DNA of 64,000 nt. Origin: Symsagittifera roscoffensis. Lineage: Eukaryota; Xenacoelomorpha; Acoela; Convolutidae. Positions 58,213 to 64,000 of this stretch are shown one piece after another. The first letter of the stretch is position 1; every line of letters starts with the position of its first letter. The stretch covers positions 60,600,754-60,664,753 of the forward strand of contig NC_087065.1 in assembly GCF_963678635.1 (NCBI RefSeq). The letters run 5' to 3'. A program made the translations under genes and the position numbers. A model generated the notes under the pieces. The model was not told where the DNA came from and searched no databases. It saw only the letters and a program-made list of their open reading frames with translations.

Positions 58213-61200
58213 CAGAGAGTGTTATCGAAGTGTCAGTTTGAGTGTGATAAGCTACCTTTATTCACGAGTGTGACCTATAGACATAGAGTGTTTTCGACGT
58301 GTCAGTTTGAGTGTGATAAGCTATTTTTATTCATGGGTGTGACCTATAGACAGAGAGGTGTTTTCGACGTGTCAGTTTGAGTGTGATAAGCTACCTTTAT
58401 TCACGAGTGTGACCTATAGACATAGAGTGTTTTCGACGTGTCAGTTTGAGTGTGATAAGCTATTTTTATTCATGGGTGTGACCTATAGACAGAGAGGTGT
58501 TTTCGACGTGTCAGTTTGAGTGTGATAAGCTACCTTTATTCACGAGTGTGACCTATAGACATAGAGGTGTTTTCGACGTGTCAGTATGAGTGTGATAAGC
58601 TACCTTTATTCACGAGTGTGACCTATAGACATAGAGTGTTTTCGACGTGTCAGTTTGAGTGTGATAAGCTATTTTTATTCACGAGTGTGACCTATAAACA
58701 TAGAGTGTTTTCGACGTGTCAGTTTGAGTGTGATAAGCTATTTTTATTCATGGGTGTGACCTATAGACAGAGAGGTGTTTTCGACGTGTCAGTTTGAGTG
58801 TGATAAGCTACCTTTATTCACGAGTGTGACCTATAGACATAGAGTGTTTTCGACGTGTCAGTATGAGTGTGATAAACTATTTTTATTCATGGGTGTGACC
58901 TATAGACAGAGAGGTGTTTTCGACGTGTCAGTTTGAGTGTGATAAGCTACCTTTATTCACGAGTGTGACCTATAGACGTAGAGTGTTTTCGACGTGTCAG
59001 TTTGAGTGTGATAAGCTATTTTTATTCACGAGTGTGACCTATAGACAGAGAGTGTTTTCGACGTGTCAGTTTGAGTGTGATAAGCTACCTTTATTCACGA
59101 GTGTGACCTATAGACATAGAGTGTTTTCGACGTGTCAGTTTGAGTGTGATAAGCTATTTTTATTCACGAGTGTGACCTATAGACAGAGAGTGTTTTGGAC
59201 GTGTCAGTATGAGTGTGATAAGCTACCTTTATTCACGAGTGTGACCTATAGACAGAGAGTGTTTTGGACGTGTCAGTATGAGTGTGATAAGCTACCTTTA
59301 TTCACGAGTGTGACCTATAGACAGAGAGTGTTTTGGACGTGTCAGTATGAGTGTGATAAGCTATTTTTATTCACGAGTGTGACCTATAGACAGAGAGTGT
59401 TTTGGACGTGTCAGTATGAGTGTGATAAATTACCTTTATTCACGAGTGTGACCTATAGACAGAGAGTGTTATCGAAGTGTCAGGATGAGTGTGATAAACT
59501 ATTTTTATTCATGGGTGTGACCTATAGACAGAGAGGTGTTTTCGACGTGTCAGTATGAGTGTGATAAGCTACCTTTACTCACGAGTGTGACCTATAGACA
59601 GAGAGTGTTTTGGACGTGTCAGTATGAGTGTGATAAGCTATTTTTATTCACGAGTGTGACCTATAGACAGAGAGTGTTTTGGACGTGTCAGTATGAGTGT
59701 GATAAGCTACCTTTATTCACGAGTGTGACCTATAGACAGAGAGTGTTTTGGACCTGTCAGTATGAGTGTGATAAGCTACCTTTATTCACGAGTGTGACCT
59801 ATAGACAGAGAGTGTTTTGGACGTGTCAGTATGAGTGTGATAAGCTATTTTTATTCACGAGTGTGACCTATAGACAGAGAGTGTTTTGGACGTGTCAGTA
59901 TGAGTGTGATAAGCTATTTTTATTCACGAGTGTGACCTATAGACAGAGAGTGTTTTGGACGTGTCAGTATGAGTGTGATAAGCTATTTTTATTCACGAGT
60001 GTGACCTATAGACATAGAGTGTTTTGGACGTGTCAGTATGAGTGTGATAAGCTACTTTTATTCACGAGTGTGACCTATAGACAGAGAGGTGTTTTGGACG
60101 TGTCAGTATGAGTGTGATAAGCTACCTTTATTCACGAGTGTGACCTATAGACAGAGAGTGTTTTGGACATGTCAGTATGAGTGTGATAAGCTATTTTTAT
60201 TCACGAGTGTGACCTATAGACAGAGAGTGTTTTGGACGTGTCAGTATCAGTGTGATAAGCTACCTTTATTCACGAGTGTGACCTATAGACAGAGAGTGTT
60301 TTGGACGTGTCAGTATGAGTGTGATAAGCTATTTTTATTCACGAGTGTGACCTATAGACAGAGAGTGTTTTGGACGTGTCAGTATGAGTGTGATAAGCTA
60401 CCTTTATTCACGAGTGTGACCTATAGACAGAGAGTGTTTTGGACATGTCAGTATGAGTGTGATAAGCTACCTTTATTCACGAGTGTGACCTATAGACAGA
60501 GAGTGTTTTGGACGTGTCAGTATGAGTGTGATAAGCTATTTTTATTCACGAGTGTGACCTATAGACAGAGAGTGTTTTGGACGTGTCAGTATGAGTGTGA
60601 TAAGCTATTTTTATTCACGAGTGTGACCTATAGACATAGAGTGTTTTGGACGTGTCAGTATGAGTGTGATAAGCTACTTTTATTCACGAGTGTGACCTAT
60701 AGACAGAGAGGTGTTTTGGACGTGTCAGTATGAGTGTGATAAGCTACCTTATTCACGAGTGTGACCTATAGACAGAGAGTGTTTTGGACGTGTCAGTATG
60801 AGTGTGATAAGCTATTTTTATTCACGAGTGTGACCTATAGACAGAGAGTGTTTTGGACGTGTCAGTATGAGTGTGATAAGCTACCTTTATTCACGAGTGT
60901 GACCTATAGACAGAGAGTGTTTTGGACGTGTCAGTATGAGTGTGATAAGCTATTTTTATTCACGAGTGTGACCTATAGACAGAGAGTGTTTTGGACGTGT
61001 CAGTATGAGTGTGATAAGCTACCTTTATTCACGAGTGTGACCTATAGACAGAGAGTGTTTTGGACATGTCAGTATGAGTGTGATAAGCTACCTTTATTCA
61101 CGAGTGTGACCTATAGACAGAGAGTGTTTTGGACGTGTCAGTATGAGTGTGATAAGCTATTTTTTATTCACGAGTGTGACCTATAGACAGAGAGTGTTTT

Positions 61201-64000
61201 GGACGTGTCAGTATGAGTGTGATAAGCTACCTTTATTCACGAGTGTGACCTATAGACAGAGAGTGTTTTGGACGTGTCAGTATGAGTGTGATAAGCTATT
61301 TTTATTCACGAGTGTGACCTATAGACAGAGAGTGTTTTGGACGTGTAAGTATGAGTGTGATAAGCTATTTTTATTCACGAGTGTGACCTATAGACATAGA
61401 GTGTTTTGGACGTGTCAGTATGAGTGTGATAAGCTACTTTTATTCACGAGTGTGACCTATAGACAGAGAGGTGTTTTGGACGTGTCAGTATGAGTGTGAT
61501 AAGCTATCTTTATTCACGAGTGTGACCTATAGACAGAGAGTGTTTTGGACGTGTCAGTATGAGTGTGATAAGCTATTTTTATTCACGAGTGTGACCTATA
61601 GACAGAGAGTGTTTTGGACGTGTCAGTATGAGTGTGATAAGCTACCTTTATTCACGAGTGTGACCTATAGACAGAGAGTGTTTTGGACGTGTCAGTATGA
61701 GTGTGATAAGCTATTTTTATTCACGAGTGTGACCTATAGACAGAGAGTGTTTTGGACGTGTCAGTATGAGTGTGATAAGCTACCTTTATTCACGAGTGTG
61801 ACCTATAGACAGAGAGTGTTTTGGACATGTCAGTATGAGTGTGATAAGCTACCTTTATTCACGAGTGTGACCTATAGACAGAGAGTGTTTTGGACGTGTC
61901 AGTATGAGTGTGATAAGCTATTTTTTATTCACGAGTGTGACCTATAGACAGAGAGTGTTTTGGACGTGTCAGTATGAGTGTGATAAGCTACCTTTATTCA
62001 CGAGTGTGACCTATAGACAGAGAGTGTTTTGGACGTGTCAGTATGAGTGTGATAAGCTATTTTTATTCACGAGTGTGACCTATAGACAGAGAGTGTTTTG
62101 GACGTGTCAGTATGAGTGTGATAAGCTACCTTTATTCACGAGTGTGACCTATAGACAGAGAGTGTTTTGGACATGTCAGTATGAGTGTGATAAGCTACCT
62201 TTATTCACGAGTGTGACCTATAGACAGAGAGTGTTTTGGACGTGTCAGTATGAGTGTGATAAGCTATTTTTATTCACGAGTGTGACCTATAGACATAGAG
62301 TGTTTTGGACGTGTCAGTATGAGTGTGATAAGCTACTTTTATTCACGAGTGTGACCTATAGACAGAGAGGTGTTTTGGACGTGTCAGTATGAGTGTGATA
62401 AGCTACCTTTATTCACGAGTGTGACCTATAGACAGAGAGTGTTTTGGACGTGTCAGTATGAGTGTGATAAGCTATTTTTATTCACGAGTGTGACCTATAG
62501 ACAGAGAGTGTTTTGGACGTGTCAGTATCAGTGTGATAAGCTACCTTTATTCACGAGTGTGACCTATAGACAGAGAGTGTTTTGGACGTGTCAGTATGAG
62601 TGTGATAAGCTATTTTTATTCACGAGTGTGACCTATAGACAGAGAGTGTTTTGGACGTGTCAGTATGAGTGTGATAAGCTACCTTTATTCACGAGTGTGA
62701 CCTATAGACAGAGAGTGTTTTGGACATGTCAGTATGAGTGTGATAAGCTACCTTTATTCACGAGTGTGACCTATAGACAGAGAGTGTTTTGGACGTGTCA
62801 GTATGAGTGTGATAAGCTATTTTTATTCACGAGTGTGACCTATAGACAGAGAGTGTTTTGGACGTGTCAGTATGAGTGTGATAAGCTATTTTTATTCACG
62901 AGTGTGACCTATAGACAGAGAGTGTTTTGGACGTGTCAGTATGAGTGTGATAAGCTACCTTTATTCACGAGTGTGACCTATAGACAGAGAGTGTTTTGGA
63001 CGTGTCAGTATGAGTGTGATAAGCTATTTTTATTCACGAGTGTGACCTATAGACAGAGAGTGTTTTGGACGTGTCAGTATCAGTGTGATAAGCTACCTTT
63101 ATTCACGAGTGTGACCTATAGACAGAGAGTGTTTTGGACGTGTCAGTATGAGTGTGATAAGCTATTTTTATTCACGAGTGTGACCTATAGACAGAGAGTG
63201 TTTTGGACGTGTCAGTATGAGTGTGATAAGCTACCTTTATTCACGAGTGTGACCTATAGACAGAGAGTGTTTTGGACATGTCAGTATGAGTGTGATAAGC
63301 TACCTTTATTCACGAGTGTGACCTATAGACAGAGAGTGTTTTGGACGTGTCAGTATGAGTGTGATAAGCTATTTTTATTCACGAGTGTGACCTATAGACA
63401 GAGAGTGTTTTGGACGTGTCAGTATGAGTGTGATAAGCTATTTTTATTCACGAGTGTGACCTATAGACAGAGAGTGTTTTGGACGTGTCAGTATGAGTGT
63501 GATAAGCTATTTTTATTCACGAGTGTGACCTATAGACATAGAGTGTTTTGGACGTGTCAGTATGAGTGTGATAAGCTACTTTTATTCACGAGTGTGACCT
63601 ATAGACAGAGAGGTGTTTTGGACGTGTCAGTATAAGTGTGATAAGCTACCTTTATTCACGAGTGTGACCTATAGACAGAGAGTGTTTTGGACGTGTCAGT
63701 ATGAGTGTTATAAGCTATTTTTATTCACGAGTGTGACCTATAGACAGAGAGTGTTTTGGACGTGTCAGTATGAGTGTGATAAGCTATTTTTATTCACGAG
63801 TGTGACCTATAGACAGAGAGTGTTTTGGACATGTCAGTATGAGTGTGATAAGCTATTTTTATTCACGAGTGTGACCTATAGACAGAGAGTGTTTTGGACG
63901 TGTCAGTATGAGTGTGATAAGCTATTTTTATTCACGAGTGTGACCTATAGACAGAGAGTGTTTTGGACGTGTCAGTATGAGTGTGATAAGCTAATTTTAT
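58213..64000. repeat. 69-bp satellite array, about 84 copies, open at window end
   Basis: The monomer is gtgttttggacgtgtcagta, then tgagtgtgataagctacctt, then tattcacgagtgtgacctat and agacagaga (69 bp). Because 69 is a multiple of 3, long frames with a 23-residue repeat appear, but a recurrent 1-bp insertion (agagaggtgtttt) breaks them at each block boundary. The edge at 58.2-59.2 kb carries an older variant (ttcgacgtgtcagtttgag). The interior is homogenised. Two monomer types (ctaccttta and ctattttta) alternate. It is satellite DNA, not a gene. Confidence 0.97.

Noticed and set aside
58567-63635. Long open frames with a 23-residue repeat (VFWTCQYECDKLPLF and so on)
   Set aside because: They arise because the 69-bp satellite monomer has no stop in that frame. 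One-base insertions break the frame at every block boundary, and there is no promoter, splice or start context.

Overview
The window is animal nuclear DNA. It is AT-rich and carries GT..AG introns with polypyrimidine tracts, GC-richer exons encoding immunoglobulin (Ig) domains, a spliceosomal U2 snRNA-like gene, dispersed DNA-transposon relics, decayed Ty3/gypsy-type retroelements and a large satellite array. I cannot name the species. An invertebrate metazoan is the most reasonable reading. A 200-base run of N (9,658-9,857) marks an assembly gap. No prokaryotic features are present.

Layout. 1-4.6 kb: a direct segmental duplication (about 1-1,340 and 3,160-4,622). Both copies carry the same hAT-like non-autonomous element with the same 8-bp target duplication. 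Between the copies lie a minus-strand 30-nt U2 5' fragment and an array of about 14 copies of a 20-bp repeat. 4.6-14.7 kb: mostly unassignable AT-rich DNA, plus a dispersed inverted-repeat element (11.04-11.93 kb) and further hAT-like elements.

14.7-32.3 kb: the one well-supported protein gene, on the + strand. It encodes a basigin/neuroplastin-like Ig receptor. Eleven exons are visible, and the 5' end (signal peptide and first half of Ig1) is not identified. Intron phases chain without conflict: half of Ig1, a polybasic linker, Ig2, Ig3 with a symmetric optional exon, then a transmembrane helix with an intramembrane Glu as in basigin. Two alternative C-terminal ends follow. One is a 548-nt terminal exon rich in proline and tyrosine motifs. 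The other is a 34-nt microexon joined to a Gly/Ser-rich terminal exon about 4.5 kb further on. The introns are packed with transposon relics.

33.7-34.7 kb: an intronless, frameshifted pseudogene related to the DNA-repair nuclease Artemis (DCLRE1C/SNM1 family). 36.3-53.1 kb: decayed minus-strand Ty3/gypsy-like pol and gag relics. These include one locus with three tandem RNase H copies and one with integrase catalytic residues replaced. A 992-bp element with 42-bp terminal inverted repeats interrupts the region. 53.3-54.4 kb: a U2 snRNA-like gene (+) flanked on both sides by 20-bp repeat arrays; its upstream region is inverted and repeated at 1.7-2.6 kb. 58.2-64.0 kb: a 69-bp satellite running off the window edge, with higher-order blocks of increasing length.

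No operon-like cooperation is expected here. Biologically the window is one receptor gene, one snRNA locus and a thick layer of repeats.
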